Below, piece after piece: positions 42,146 through 51,126 of a stretch of DNA of 64,000 nt (position 1 is its first letter; the number at the start of each line of letters is the position of its first letter). The notes under the pieces are model-generated. The model was not told the origin of the DNA, made no database searches, and saw nothing but the letters and a program-made list of their open reading frames with translations. The stretch comes from Arthrobacter sp. EM1 (GTDB taxonomy: Bacteria; Actinomycetota; Actinomycetes; Actinomycetales; Micrococcaceae): the NCBI RefSeq assembly GCF_029964055.1, contig NZ_CP124836.1, positions 3,821,751 to 3,885,750 of the forward strand, written 5' to 3'. Position numbers and translations under genes: made by a program.

Positions 42146-43258
42146 GTGTTTTTGAAGACTTTCGGTTGGTCGTTTGCGATCACCAGCATTGCGTTGGTGG
42201 TCGCCTTTCTCTATGGCGGCCCCCAAGCCCTGATTCTCTGCCTCATTCTGGGTGTCCTGGAGATCAGCCTGAGCTTTGACAATGCAGTTGTCAACGCCCG
42301 CATCCTCGAGCGGATGAACCCGTTCTGGCAGAAAATGTTCCTCAGCGTGGGCATCATCATCGCAGTCTTTGGCATGCGGATCTTGTTCCCGCTCCTAATC
42401 GTGGGCGTCACCGCGCAACTGAACCCGGTGGAGGCTGTTAGCCTCGCGATGGAAAAGGGCGATCCCACGGTGCCCGGCACCTACGGTTACGTGCTGCACG
42501 AGGCGCACCCGCAGATCGCGGCTTTCGGCGGTATGTTCCTGCTGATGCTGTTCCTGGACTTCATCATGGCTCATCGTGAGATCAAGTGGATCAAGTTCCT
42601 GGAGATTCCGCTGGCCCGGCTGGGCAAGCTTGAAGGCGCGTCCCTTATTACCGGATTGGTTGCCCTGGCAATCGCCGGCGCGGCCTCGGGAGACAAGCAG
42701 GGAATTGTGCTGCTGTCCGGGCTGCTGGGCCTCATCACCTACTTCCTGGTGAACGGCCTCGGCAACTTGTTCGACGTCGACCAGGACGGCGATGTAGACG
42801 CGGACGACGCCAACGCCGTGGTCCATTCCGGGCCCACCGGTGCCGCCAAAGTGGCTGGCAAGGCCGCCTTTATGCTTTTCCTTTACCTGGAAGTCATTGA
42901 CGCCTCGTTCTCCTTCGACGGAGTCATCGGCGCCTTCGCCATCACCTCGGATCCGATCATCATTGCCCTCGGACTCGGCTTCATCGGCGCGATGTTCGTC
43001 CGTTCCCTCACAGTCTTCCTGGTCCGGCAAGGCACCCTTGATGAGTTCGAATACCTCGACCACGGCGCGCACTGGGCCATTGGTGCGCTGGCGGTCATCC
43101 TGCTGGTCACCATCGTGGTCCCGATCAACGAAGTCGTCACCGGCCTGATCGGGGTGGTCTTCATCGGCGCCGCGTTCGCAGGCTCGATCCGGCGCAATCG
43201 GCGCGCCACCGCTGCCGGCGAGCACGGCAGCCTGCAACCAACTGACGCGGGCAGCTAG
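42146..43258 (+). CDS. TerC-like DUF475 membrane protein
   Basis: 370 aa from a GTG with aggag upstream. Ten or so hydrophobic segments; LILGVLEISLSFDNAVVNARIL and VIDASFSFDGVIGAFAITSDPIIIALGLGFIGAMFVRS are the repeated DUF475/TerC hallmark with acidic residues in the membrane. Residues 212-232 carry VDQDGDVDADDAN, an EF-hand-like acidic loop. TerC-type proteins act in metal (Mn, Ca) export or tellurite resistance. It begins the ter cluster. Confidence 0.85.
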   Translation: MFLKTFGWSFAITSIALVVAFLYGGPQALILCLILGVLEISLSFDNAVVNARILERMNPFWQKMFLSVGIIIAVFGMRILFPLLIVGVTAQLNPVEAVSLAMEKGDPTVPGTYGYVLHEAHPQIAAFGGMFLLMLFLDFIMAHREIKWIKFLEIPLARLGKLEGASLITGLVALAIAGAASGDKQGIVLLSGLLGLITYFLVNGLGNLFDVDQDGDVDADDANAVVHSGPTGAAKVAGKAAFMLFLYLEVIDASFSFDGVIGAFAITSDPIIIALGLGFIGAMFVRSLTVFLVRQGTLDEFEYLDHGAHWAIGALAVILLVTIVVPINEVVTGLIGVVFIGAAFAGSIRRNRRATAAGEHGSLQPTDAGS

Positions 43259-43306
43259 TCCACGCTTCAGGATCCACAACCACCACCAAGGAAAGCGAGT
43301 ACGGCA

Positions 43307-43897
43307 ATGGGTTTGAGTTTGAAAAAAGGCCAGTCACTGTCCCTGACGAAGCAGAACGGTGAATCCCTGACCAACGTCCGGTTGGGGCTCGGGTGGGATT
43401 CCGCGGTTCCGGCGAAGCGGGGCTTCTTCGGCGGCACCAAAACCGTCGAGATCGACCTGGACGCGTCGGCCCTTATGTTCGACGCCGCGGGCACTCACCT
43501 CGACACGGTGTTTTTCAACCAGCTCACCAGCAAGGACGGCGCCATCCGCCACACCGGTGACAACCTCACCGGCGCCGGCGAGGGCGACGATGAGACCCTG
43601 ATGGTGAACCTGCCCGGGGTCTCCCCGGCGGTCGCGCACATTGTTTTTGTCATCACGAGCTACAGCCAGCAGACCTTCAATATGGTCGAAAATGCGTTCT
43701 GCCGCGTGATCGACGACTCGGTAGCCGGTAGCCCGGAGGTCGCCCGCTACGCCCTCACGGAGTCGGGACCGAACACGGCAATGGTTATGTCCAAGCTCTC
43801 GCGCAACGGCAGTGTTTGGAACTTCACGGCCATCGGCGCCCCCGCCAACGGCAGGACCGCCGGCGAGGTCCTCGGCGCCGCTGCCGCCGCCCTCTGA
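43307..43897 (+). CDS. terD: TerD family protein 1
   Basis: 196 aa single TerD domain: LSLKKGQSLSLTKQNG, DLDASALMFD, and Ca-binding loop HTGDNLTGAGEGDDE, then FVITSYSQQTFNMVENAFCRVID. TerD domains bind calcium in two sites and may sense stress. The insertion PAKRGFFGGTKTVEIDLDAS differs from paralogues. The C-terminus ends in Ala-rich tail. The GAAAGC RBS precedes the ATG. It is first of three consecutive TerDs. Confidence 0.92.
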   Translation: MGLSLKKGQSLSLTKQNGESLTNVRLGLGWDSAVPAKRGFFGGTKTVEIDLDASALMFDAAGTHLDTVFFNQLTSKDGAIRHTGDNLTGAGEGDDETLMVNLPGVSPAVAHIVFVITSYSQQTFNMVENAFCRVIDDSVAGSPEVARYALTESGPNTAMVMSKLSRNGSVWNFTAIGAPANGRTAGEVLGAAAAAL

Positions 43898-43933
43898 TTC
43901 CCGTTCAGTACCAGAGCACCTAAGGAGCACCAC

Positions 43934-44515
43934 GTGGCTAGCCTGACCCTGAGCAAGGGAAGCAATCTTTCATTGACAAAAGCGGACCCCGGGCTTCGCA
44001 AGGCCATGATCGGCCTCGGCTGGGACCCGCGGACAACGGCCGGGGAACAGTTTGACCTGGACGCCTCGGCGCTGCTTGTCCGGGCTGACGGCAAGGTCCG
44101 TTCCAATGACGATTTCATCTTCTACAACCAGCTCTCGTCCGCCGACGGATCGGTCGTTCACCAGGGCGATAACCGCACCGGTGAGGGCGACGGTGACGAC
44201 GAGCAGGTACTGATCGATCTTGATGCCGTTTCACCGGAAATCCAGAAGATCGTCATTGTCGTTTCAATCGACCAGGCCGAGGTCCGCCGCCAGAATTTCG
44301 GGCAGGTGCGCGACGCTTTCTGCCGGGTCGTGAACCAGGAGACCGACAACGAAGTGGTCCGCTACGACCTCACCGAGGATGCTGCCGCCGAAACGTGTAT
44401 GGTCTTCGCCGAGATCTACCGCAACAACGGTGAATGGAAGTTCCGCGCCGTGGGGCAGGGCTATGCTGCCGGCCTTCACGGTGTCGCCACGGACTTCGGC
44501 ATCGTACTGGACTAG
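43934..44515 (+). CDS. terD: TerD family protein 2
   Basis: 193 aa from a GTG with taaggag upstream. LSKGSNLSLTKADPGLRKAMIGLGWDPRTTAGEQFDLDASALLV, then HQGDNRTGEGDGDDEQVLIDLDAV and the end WKFRAVGQGYAAGLHGVATDFGIVLD. All Ca-ligand Asp of the GDNRTGEGDGDDE loop are present. Closely related to paralogue 3 at 44580, so a local duplication. Confidence 0.93.
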   Translation: MASLTLSKGSNLSLTKADPGLRKAMIGLGWDPRTTAGEQFDLDASALLVRADGKVRSNDDFIFYNQLSSADGSVVHQGDNRTGEGDGDDEQVLIDLDAVSPEIQKIVIVVSIDQAEVRRQNFGQVRDAFCRVVNQETDNEVVRYDLTEDAAAETCMVFAEIYRNNGEWKFRAVGQGYAAGLHGVATDFGIVLD

Positions 44516-44579
44516 CACCTGGGGCCCGCGTAGCCGGGCCCGTCAGCACCACCACACAGACCGAACGAGGAGAAAAAGT

Positions 44580-45161
44580 ATGGCTGGCTTGACCCTTACC
44601 AAAGGCAGTAACCTCTCGCTCACCAAGACCGATCCGGGGCTGAACAAGGTTCTGATCGGGCTGGGCTGGGATCCCCGGACGACCACAGGCGATGCGTTCG
44701 ACCTGGATGCCTCCGCGCTCCTGCTCGGCGCCGACGGAAAGGTCCGCAGTTCCGCGGATTTCATCTTCTACAACCAGCCGGCAGCAGCCGACGGCTCGGT
44801 AGTCCACCAGGGGGACAACCGTTCCGGCGAGGGCGACGGCGACGACGAGGTCATAGCGGTCCAGCTCTCCGGTGTGGCCGCTGATGTTGAGCGCATCGTC
44901 TTTGTGGTCTCGATTGACCAGGCAGAGACCCGCCGCCAGAACTTCGGCCAGGTGCGCGCCGCCTATTGCCGGGTCGTGAACCAGGAGACCGACGCGGAAG
45001 TCGTGCGTTATGACCTCAGCGAAGATGCAGCGCCGGAGACCTGCATGATCTTCTCCGAGCTCTACCGAAACAACGGTGAATGGAAGTTCAAAGCGGTGGG
45101 CCAAGGCTACGCCACCGGCCTTGCAGGTGTTGCCGCCGATTTCGGCGTCCAGCTCGGCTGA
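44580..45161 (+). CDS. terD: TerD family protein 3
   Basis: 193 aa starting MAGLTLTKGSNLSLTKTDPG with gaggag seven bases upstream. DLDASALLLG and VHQGDNRSGEGDGDDEVIAV retain the Ca sites, and the C-terminus reads WKFKAVGQGYATGLAGVAADFGVQLG. It is strongly similar to paralogue 2 over the full length, a recent tandem copy. It is followed after 29 bases by telA. Confidence 0.93.
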   Translation: MAGLTLTKGSNLSLTKTDPGLNKVLIGLGWDPRTTTGDAFDLDASALLLGADGKVRSSADFIFYNQPAAADGSVVHQGDNRSGEGDGDDEVIAVQLSGVAADVERIVFVVSIDQAETRRQNFGQVRAAYCRVVNQETDAEVVRYDLSEDAAPETCMIFSELYRNNGEWKFKAVGQGYATGLAGVAADFGVQLG

Positions 45162-45190
45162 CCTGCGACCACAGAAGGAGAACGATACGC

Positions 45191-46378
45191 ATGCAACTCA
45201 CACCCCCGGAAGCTACGTCCGCTGCGCTGGTACTGAACGCCCCTGAACCCCTGAGCATCGTCAAGGAAGACGACGCGCCGGGGATGGTGCCGGTTCCCGC
45301 CGAACGCCAGCAGGAGATCAACGCCCAGGCGCGCGCTTTTATCGGCGAGATCGCGGCGATGAACCCGCACAGCCCCGAATACACCAGCAAGATCGACGGC
45401 ATCAACCGGCTCGGCGGCGCGGAGCTGGTGGCGTCCGCAAATACCTCCAGCCGCCTGCTGGAACGGTCGTCCACGTCCCTGGCCGGCGCCAAGAAATCGG
45501 GCAGCAGTGCCCAGGTCCAGGTGGCGTCCACACTCGGCGAACTCCGCTCCACAGTGGAGGATCTCACACCGAACCACAGCGATTTGAGTGTTGGCCGCAA
45601 AATTCTCGGCATCATTCCCGGCGGGAACAAACTGGCCAAATACTTCCAGAAGTATGAGTCGGCCCAGACCCAGCTGGACAAGATCATCAAGTCGCTGATG
45701 GCAGGGCAGGACTCGCTGCTGAAGGACAATGCCTCCCTGGCGCAGGAAAAAACCCAGCTCTGGGAGACCATGCAGGGCCTGAGCGAGTACGCCGTTTTCG
45801 CGAAGGCTTTGGACGCCGCCACCGCTGCCAAGGTCGATGAAATGAAAGTGTCGGGCCAGCTGGACGAGGCCGGCAAGCTCGATTCGGATGTTTTGTTCCC
45901 CATCCGGCAGCGGCACCAGGACATCCTCACGCAGTTGGCGGTATCGGTCCAGGGCTACCTGGCCATCGACATGATCCGCAAAAACAACACCGAGCTGATC
46001 AAGGGCGTGGAACGGGCCCGCACCACAACCATCTCGGCGCTGCGGACAGCAGTTATTGTGGCCCAGGCCCTGGCCAACCAGAAGATGGTCCTGGACCAGA
46101 TCGATGCGATCAACACCACAACTAACAACATGATCCTCAAGACCAGCGAGATGCTCAAGGATCAGACCGGCCGCATCCACCAGCAGGCCGCGAGTTCCGG
46201 TGTCAGCGTCGAAACCCTGCAGAAGGCGTTCGACAACGTATTCCAAACCATGGACGCGATCGACACCTTCCGGTCCCAAGCCAACAAGAGTATGGAAGGC
46301 ACAGTCCATGCCCTTGAATCGGGCCTGGAGCGCGCCCGTCCGTACCTGGACCGGGTCCGCCAGCAGGAGGGGAATTAG
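45191..46378 (+). CDS. telA: Toxic anion resistance protein TelA
   Basis: 395 aa. The TelA/YaaN family pattern is visible: FIGEIAAMNPHSPEYTSKIDGINRLGGAELVASANTSSRLLERS, then NKLAKYFQKYESAQTQLDKIIKSLMAGQDSLLKDN and QTGRIHQQAASSGVSVETLQKAFDNVFQTMDAIDTFR. Long coiled-coil helices span residues 150-390. TelA proteins accompany TerD in tellurite-type stress operons; the biochemical role is unresolved. agaaggag precedes the ATG. Confidence 0.93.
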   Translation: MQLTPPEATSAALVLNAPEPLSIVKEDDAPGMVPVPAERQQEINAQARAFIGEIAAMNPHSPEYTSKIDGINRLGGAELVASANTSSRLLERSSTSLAGAKKSGSSAQVQVASTLGELRSTVEDLTPNHSDLSVGRKILGIIPGGNKLAKYFQKYESAQTQLDKIIKSLMAGQDSLLKDNASLAQEKTQLWETMQGLSEYAVFAKALDAATAAKVDEMKVSGQLDEAGKLDSDVLFPIRQRHQDILTQLAVSVQGYLAIDMIRKNNTELIKGVERARTTTISALRTAVIVAQALANQKMVLDQIDAINTTTNNMILKTSEMLKDQTGRIHQQAASSGVSVETLQKAFDNVFQTMDAIDTFRSQANKSMEGTVHALESGLERARPYLDRVRQQEGN

Positions 46379-46412
46379 CGGCCGCCAGTCCTGAGCAATA
46401 GGCTTACGGGCT

Positions 46413-46940
46413 ATGGTCGCAAAATTCTTAGGCTCACTGTTCGGCAGCGGATCGGGTCCCCGTTCCGCTGCCGACGCCGGCTTGCCCGGTGCGGAGTCCG
46501 CAGCCCCTGATCCTGCGGCGGACGAGCTGGCCGTCACGGAGGCGGCGTTGCACGATCTGCGCAGGACGGTGCTGGGCAAGGGCGCCGAACTGCCCACTTT
46601 GGTGGTCTCCCAAATCCTGCTGCTACTGGACACCCTGAACGCGCTGATCGGCTACATTGTCAGCTCCGGGGCCTCCACCGAACAACGGGTGCTGCTGAAC
46701 GCGATCATCACCGATTACCTGCCGTCCCCGCTGCGCGCCTACCTGAAGCTGTCGGCGTCGGCGAGGGAGACTGGTTCCGCCGACACCGGTGTGCTGCTCG
46801 ACCAGCTGGACACGCTGTACGCCACCGTCGGCAACCTGGACAACCAGGTCCGGACGGGGGCCGTCACGGAACTCGCCGTTCACGGCCAGTTCCTCAGGGA
46901 CAAATTCAACGTCGACGGTCTTCGCTTGGAAGGACACTAG
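46413..46940 (+). CDS. Unrecognised ter-cluster protein, 175 aa
   Basis: The N-terminus MVAKFLGSLFGSGSG is basic and Gly-rich, followed by an acidic linker. Residues 60-175 are helical: LPTLVVSQILLLLDTLNALIGYIVS, RVLLNAIITDYLPSPLRAYLKL, then LLDQLDTLYATVGNLDNQVRTGA. Similar genes sit with telA and terD in Micrococcaceae ter clusters (memory, not searched). Its TAG stop overlaps the next GTG by one base, so it is in the operon. No enzyme motif is seen. Confidence 0.7.
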   Translation: MVAKFLGSLFGSGSGPRSAADAGLPGAESAAPDPAADELAVTEAALHDLRRTVLGKGAELPTLVVSQILLLLDTLNALIGYIVSSGASTEQRVLLNAIITDYLPSPLRAYLKLSASARETGSADTGVLLDQLDTLYATVGNLDNQVRTGAVTELAVHGQFLRDKFNVDGLRLEGH

Positions 46941-47491
46941 TGGCTTCAATGGTCGCGGGCAGCAACGCCGCCCTCACTGCAGAGAACCCGGGCTTGGGGA
47001 CAGTGCTGCTGGGGATCGGCTGGGACACGGTGCCCAGCCGCGGTCCGCAACCCGAACCGGTCCCCATGATCATTATGTGTGGACCGGACGGGCATGCTGT
47101 CTCGGACGAGCACCTTGTGTTCTTCAACCAGCTCGCCAGTCCCGAGGGCAGCATCGCGTTTGCCGGCACAGAGGACCAGGAGCAGATCGACGTAGACCTC
47201 AACCGGGTACCCGAGGCCGTCAGCAAAATTGCGGTACTGATCTACATCGACCCGGATGTTCGCGGGCCCGGCACCTTCGGCGCCGTCAGGAACACCTATC
47301 TTCGGATCGCCGACGAGAAGGACCGTGAGCTGCTCCGCTTCCAGGTTCCGCCGGTCAACCTGGACAAAATCAACGCCATGATCCTTGGCGAGCTGTACCG
47401 GCACGCCGGAGGCTGGAAATTCCGGGCCGTGGGCCAGGGCTACGAAACCGGGCTTGCGGCAGTTGCCGCCGACTTCCGGCTGAAGCTCTAA
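46940..47491 (+). CDS. Degenerate TerD family protein
   Basis: 183 aa and clearly TerD-fold: GSNAALTAENPGLGTVLLGIGWD, FFNQLASPEGSIAF, and WKFRAVGQGYETGLAAVAADFRLKL at the C-terminus. The canonical Ca loop GDNRTGEGDGDDE is replaced by GTEDQEQID and DLDASAL by PMIIMC. It has therefore probably lost calcium binding. It is translationally coupled to the preceding gene by a one-base overlap. Confidence 0.85.
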   Translation: MASMVAGSNAALTAENPGLGTVLLGIGWDTVPSRGPQPEPVPMIIMCGPDGHAVSDEHLVFFNQLASPEGSIAFAGTEDQEQIDVDLNRVPEAVSKIAVLIYIDPDVRGPGTFGAVRNTYLRIADEKDRELLRFQVPPVNLDKINAMILGELYRHAGGWKFRAVGQGYETGLAAVAADFRLKL

Positions 47492-47492
47492 C

Positions 47493-48320
47493 GTGGTCCG
47501 GGACCGCAACGCCCCCAGGGCGGACCTTGACTATCTCAGCCGCAGGCAAAGGCCCCAGGCCACGCCCCAGGCCACGGGGCAGCAGGTGGTGGCGCCGGCC
47601 GCTGAACCGGCCGCGGCAGCGGCCAGCCTGAGTCTCGGAACCCGCGGGACCAGGGCCCCGGCTGCTGTTCCGGCCGCGCACGGTGGCGGCCGGCAAGGTG
47701 CCGGCGCCCCGGCTGCGGGCGCAGGGCTCGAGCTCCGGCCCGGCGGTGCCCCGCCGGCGAAGGACCGCCCCGCGACGGCGACACAGTCCAGCGTTCCGAA
47801 GCCGGGGCAGCCATTCCCTGCACCCGCCTTCGGTGAGCTCCGACAACTCGACCAGGCACACCCGGTCGTGCGCCTGAATGCCCGGCAGTCGGCGATCGGC
47901 TCGCTTCTGGTGACCGGGGCCCGCTCGGTCGCGTGGGAGGATGAACACTTCACCACCGGGGCGCACCACAGTGGCGGGCACCGGGCGGGAACCTCGGTTA
48001 CTACGCCCGGGAACCGTCCCTTGGCCGGTCTCCAGGACGGGGCCGGGGTGGTGGCCCTGCGCCACGTGCGGCAGCTCCGCCGGGCCTTGTTCATTGCGGG
48101 CGAGACCCCGCTCACCATCGGCGTCTTCGACGGGGCGGCTGCGGCGGTTGCGCCGAGGAACGACGCCGGGCTCCGGACGGTGCTCTACCTCGCCCGCATC
48201 GGCGCGGTCCTTGAACTGCGTGCCGAGTTCGTTCCGGCCGATGCATCCGATCTGGCCGTGTGGACCTGGTTCGGCTTCAGCATGACGTTACCGTTGGATG
48301 AGCGCGTTCTGCGACATTAG
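47493..48320 (+). CDS. Unrecognised ter-cluster protein with long disordered N-terminus
   Basis: 275 aa from GTG one base after the preceding stop. Residues 1-110 are Ala/Pro/Gly-rich and low complexity. Residues 115-275 form a domain with GSLLVTGARSVAWEDEHFTTG, ALRHVRQLRRALFIAGETPLTIGVFDG and TVLYLARIGAVLELRAEFVP. I know no family for it. Position in the operon links it to the TerD group. Confidence 0.65.
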   Translation: MVRDRNAPRADLDYLSRRQRPQATPQATGQQVVAPAAEPAAAAASLSLGTRGTRAPAAVPAAHGGGRQGAGAPAAGAGLELRPGGAPPAKDRPATATQSSVPKPGQPFPAPAFGELRQLDQAHPVVRLNARQSAIGSLLVTGARSVAWEDEHFTTGAHHSGGHRAGTSVTTPGNRPLAGLQDGAGVVALRHVRQLRRALFIAGETPLTIGVFDGAAAAVAPRNDAGLRTVLYLARIGAVLELRAEFVPADASDLAVWTWFGFSMTLPLDERVLRH

Positions 48321-48367
48321 TGCGGCGCCGGACCGGCACCACACCCGCAGCTATCACTAAGGGGATT

Positions 48368-49552
48368 ATGCAGCATTTCAGAGCGTTGGCAGAGTCCGTC
48401 AAGGAGCGGCTGTTCCATGTGCGGCCCGAGGCACTGGACCGGGCATCGGATCCCGGACTGCTGGCCGTGGCCCTGGGGGCCACGCTCTACACGCCGGCCA
48501 CCCGGAAGGACCTGGCCGGCGGAATCCGCAAGCAGACAGCGGCAGGCTGCGTGAGTACAGTCATTTGCCTGGAGGACGCCGTGCCGGACGGGGAGGTGCC
48601 GGCGGCCGAGGAAAATCTCCTGGCCGCGCTGACAGAGCTTGCTGCCACGGACCGGCCGGACGAATTGCCGCTGATCTTCATCCGCTGCCGGACACCGGAG
48701 CAACTGCTGGATGTCGGACGCCGGGCCGGTGCGGCGCTGTGCGCCGTCTACGGGTTTGTGCTGCCCAAATTTGAGAACGAAACCGGGCGGGCGAGGGCCT
48801 TTATGGAAGCGCTGCAGCAGTTAAACCGGGATTCCGGCCGCGCCGGGGATCCGCAGCGGCCCCCGCTGCTGGCCATGCCGATCATCGAGGACCCGGCTAC
48901 CACCCACCTGGAATCGCGGGTCCGTGTGCTGACGGACAACCTGGCGCTCGTCAACGAGTTCCGCGCGTCGGTCCTCTGCATCCGTATCGGCGCAACGGAC
49001 ATGTCCAGTGCTTTCGGGCTGCGGCGCTCCCGTGACCTGACGATCTATCACGTGAAGGTCGTGGCCAGCGTCATCGGCGACATCGTTAACATCTTCGGCC
49101 GGCCGGAGGACGGCTGGGTCATCTCCGGTCCCGTGTGGGAGCACTTCGTCAACACGGAACGGGTGCTGCGGCCGCAGCTGCGCTCCACCCCCTTTGAGGC
49201 CGCAAACGAGGGAGAACTCCGGAAGCGGCTCCTGACGGAGAACCTCGACGGACTCATCCGCGAGATCGAATTGGACCAGGCCAACGGGCTGCTGGGCAAG
49301 ACAGTGATCCATCCGAGCCATGTGCCAGTGGTCCACTCCCTGTCCGTGGTGAGCCATGAGGAGTACCTTGACGCCCTGGACATTGCCGGAGACCCCGGCG
49401 GCGGCGCCAAGGCCTCGTCGTACGGCAACAAAATGAACGAAGCGAAGCCGCACCGGGCCTGGGCCGAGCGGACGTTGCTGCGCGCCCGTGCGTTCGGAGT
49501 CGCCAGGCCCGGTGTCACGTTTGTGGACCTGCTCGAAGCGAGCATGCGATGA
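48368..49552 (+). CDS. CitE-like HpcH/HpaI aldolase-fold protein of the ter module
   Basis: 394 aa with aagggg upstream. The TIM-barrel signature includes LYTPATRKDLAGGIRKQTAAGCVSTVICLEDAVPDGEV (Glu/Asp Mg ligands LED), FVLPKFENETGRAR, LAMPIIEDPAT and RIGATDMSSAFGLRR. This subtype is found in ter operons and predicted by comparative genomics to act in a nucleoside-like metabolite pathway. Its stop overlaps the PRTase start (ATGA). Confidence 0.85.
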   Translation: MQHFRALAESVKERLFHVRPEALDRASDPGLLAVALGATLYTPATRKDLAGGIRKQTAAGCVSTVICLEDAVPDGEVPAAEENLLAALTELAATDRPDELPLIFIRCRTPEQLLDVGRRAGAALCAVYGFVLPKFENETGRARAFMEALQQLNRDSGRAGDPQRPPLLAMPIIEDPATTHLESRVRVLTDNLALVNEFRASVLCIRIGATDMSSAFGLRRSRDLTIYHVKVVASVIGDIVNIFGRPEDGWVISGPVWEHFVNTERVLRPQLRSTPFEAANEGELRKRLLTENLDGLIREIELDQANGLLGKTVIHPSHVPVVHSLSVVSHEEYLDALDIAGDPGGGAKASSYGNKMNEAKPHRAWAERTLLRARAFGVARPGVTFVDLLEASMR

Positions 49553-51126
49553 GCGCGCGGCGGACCGAAGGTTCCTGGCATGGAAGCTATGTGCGCGACG
49601 CACTGGCCGTCCACATCGAAACCGCACCGGACAGCCTGCTGCCGGTGCCAACCCTGGTGGGGCTGGCTCTTCGGCGCAACCCCAAACGTGCCCACCTGCT
49701 CGTATCCCGTGTGCTCGCCAAGCACGTGCCCACCGAACCCGGGATCACGACGGCGGCCGGCCGCCTGCTCGGTCTCCTGGTCCGGGCGGAACTGCAGGCG
49801 GACGCCCCGGGCGCAGCTGGCAGCGCCCGCGGCGGCGGCACCGGGACGGCCGGGCCGCTGCGGGCAGCCATCGACCACGCTGCCGCAGCGCTGGCAGGAC
49901 TCCTGGCCCCGGCCCCGGCGCCCTCCGGCGAGGCCCCGTCCCCGGACGTGGACGCCCGGCAGCAACAGCAAACGCGGCGGGCCAGGACCGCTGCCGCCAT
50001 GGATCTCTGCGACCAGCTGGAAGCGGAACGGGCGGTGTTTACCGGCGTGGCCACGATCGGCTACGCAGAGACCGCCACCGGGCTGGGGCAGCTGGTGGCA
50101 GAGCAGCTGGACAGCTATTACATCCACTCCACCCGGCTCGCCGGGGACAGCCTCGCCCCGGCGCCCTACGGCGTCTTCGAGGAATCGCATTCCCATGCCA
50201 CCTCGCACCGGCTCCTGCCAACCAGCCACGCCGCCCTGGACCTGGCCGGGACGGTGGTCCTGGTCGATGACGAGCTCAGCACCGGCGAGACGATCATCAA
50301 CACCATCCGGGAGCTGCACCGCAAGGCCCCGCACAGCCGCTACGTCGTCGCCTCGCTGGTTGACCTGCGTTCAGCGGCCGCCAGGACGCGGCTTGCGGAG
50401 CTGGCCGGGGAATTGGGCTGCGCCGTCAGCGCCGTCGCCCTGGCTCACGGCAGCATCCGGCTGCCGGCGACACTGGCGGCCGACGCGGCTGAACTGATCC
50501 GAACGGCCCCGGTCCCGGAACCCGCCGTCTGCAGCATCGGGAAGATCCGGCAACTGGACCTGAACGACGTCGTCCCGCCGGTCAGGAGCGGACGCTTCGG
50601 CGTTGCCGGCAGGCCGGATGCCCGGCAGGCAGGCGACATCGCAACGGCCCTCGCAGCGGACCTTGGCGCGGGCGCCGGGCCGGGGGAACGGCTGCTGGTG
50701 CTTGCCACGGAGGAATTCATGGCATTGCCGCTGGCCGTGGCGCTCCGGCTGCAGCAACTGCTCCCCGGCGTTGACGTCCGGTACTCGACCAGTACCAGGA
50801 GCCCGGTCGCGGCCATGGACGAACCGGGCTACGCGATCCGATCAGCCCTGGCTTTTGACAGCGGCGACGGGCCGCCGGACGGCCCCGGGCCCCGGTTCGC
50901 CTACAACTTCGCGCACCCCGGGGGACGCTTCGACACGGTAGTCATCATGGCTGAGCCTGGCACGCCCGTCGACGGGCTCACAGCCCCGGACGGATCGCGG
51001 AGGCCGTGGCCGGCGCCGGCTCCGACGTCAGGCTGGTGCTGCTTCCCCGCCAGGAGCAGTTTCCGGCGCCGCTTGCCGGCCCCGGCTTCGGCTCGTACGC
51101 GGCCAGCGACGTGCAGTGGCTGCTGA
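49549..51126 (+). CDS. Phosphoribosyltransferase with TRSP-type C-terminus; end corrupted
   Basis: The PRPP-binding loop VVLVDDELSTGETIINTI is around residue 238. An N-terminal part (SWHGSYVRDALAVHIETAP, about 230 residues) precedes it. The C-terminus reads FMALPLAVALRLQQLLPGVDVRYSTSTRSPVAAMDEPGYAIRSALAFDS, the TRSP domain of ter-linked PRTases. From about 50993 the frame is wrong: correct sequence (IAEAVAGAGSDVRLVLLP) continues in another frame. The given end is the stop of the open frame; the last 45 codons are not trustworthy. Confidence 0.8.
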   Translation: MSARRTEGSWHGSYVRDALAVHIETAPDSLLPVPTLVGLALRRNPKRAHLLVSRVLAKHVPTEPGITTAAGRLLGLLVRAELQADAPGAAGSARGGGTGTAGPLRAAIDHAAAALAGLLAPAPAPSGEAPSPDVDARQQQQTRRARTAAAMDLCDQLEAERAVFTGVATIGYAETATGLGQLVAEQLDSYYIHSTRLAGDSLAPAPYGVFEESHSHATSHRLLPTSHAALDLAGTVVLVDDELSTGETIINTIRELHRKAPHSRYVVASLVDLRSAAARTRLAELAGELGCAVSAVALAHGSIRLPATLAADAAELIRTAPVPEPAVCSIGKIRQLDLNDVVPPVRSGRFGVAGRPDARQAGDIATALAADLGAGAGPGERLLVLATEEFMALPLAVALRLQQLLPGVDVRYSTSTRSPVAAMDEPGYAIRSALAFDSGDGPPDGPGPRFAYNFAHPGGRFDTVVIMAEPGTPVDGLTAPDGSRRPWPAPAPTSGWCCFPARSSFRRRLPAPASARTRPATCSGC

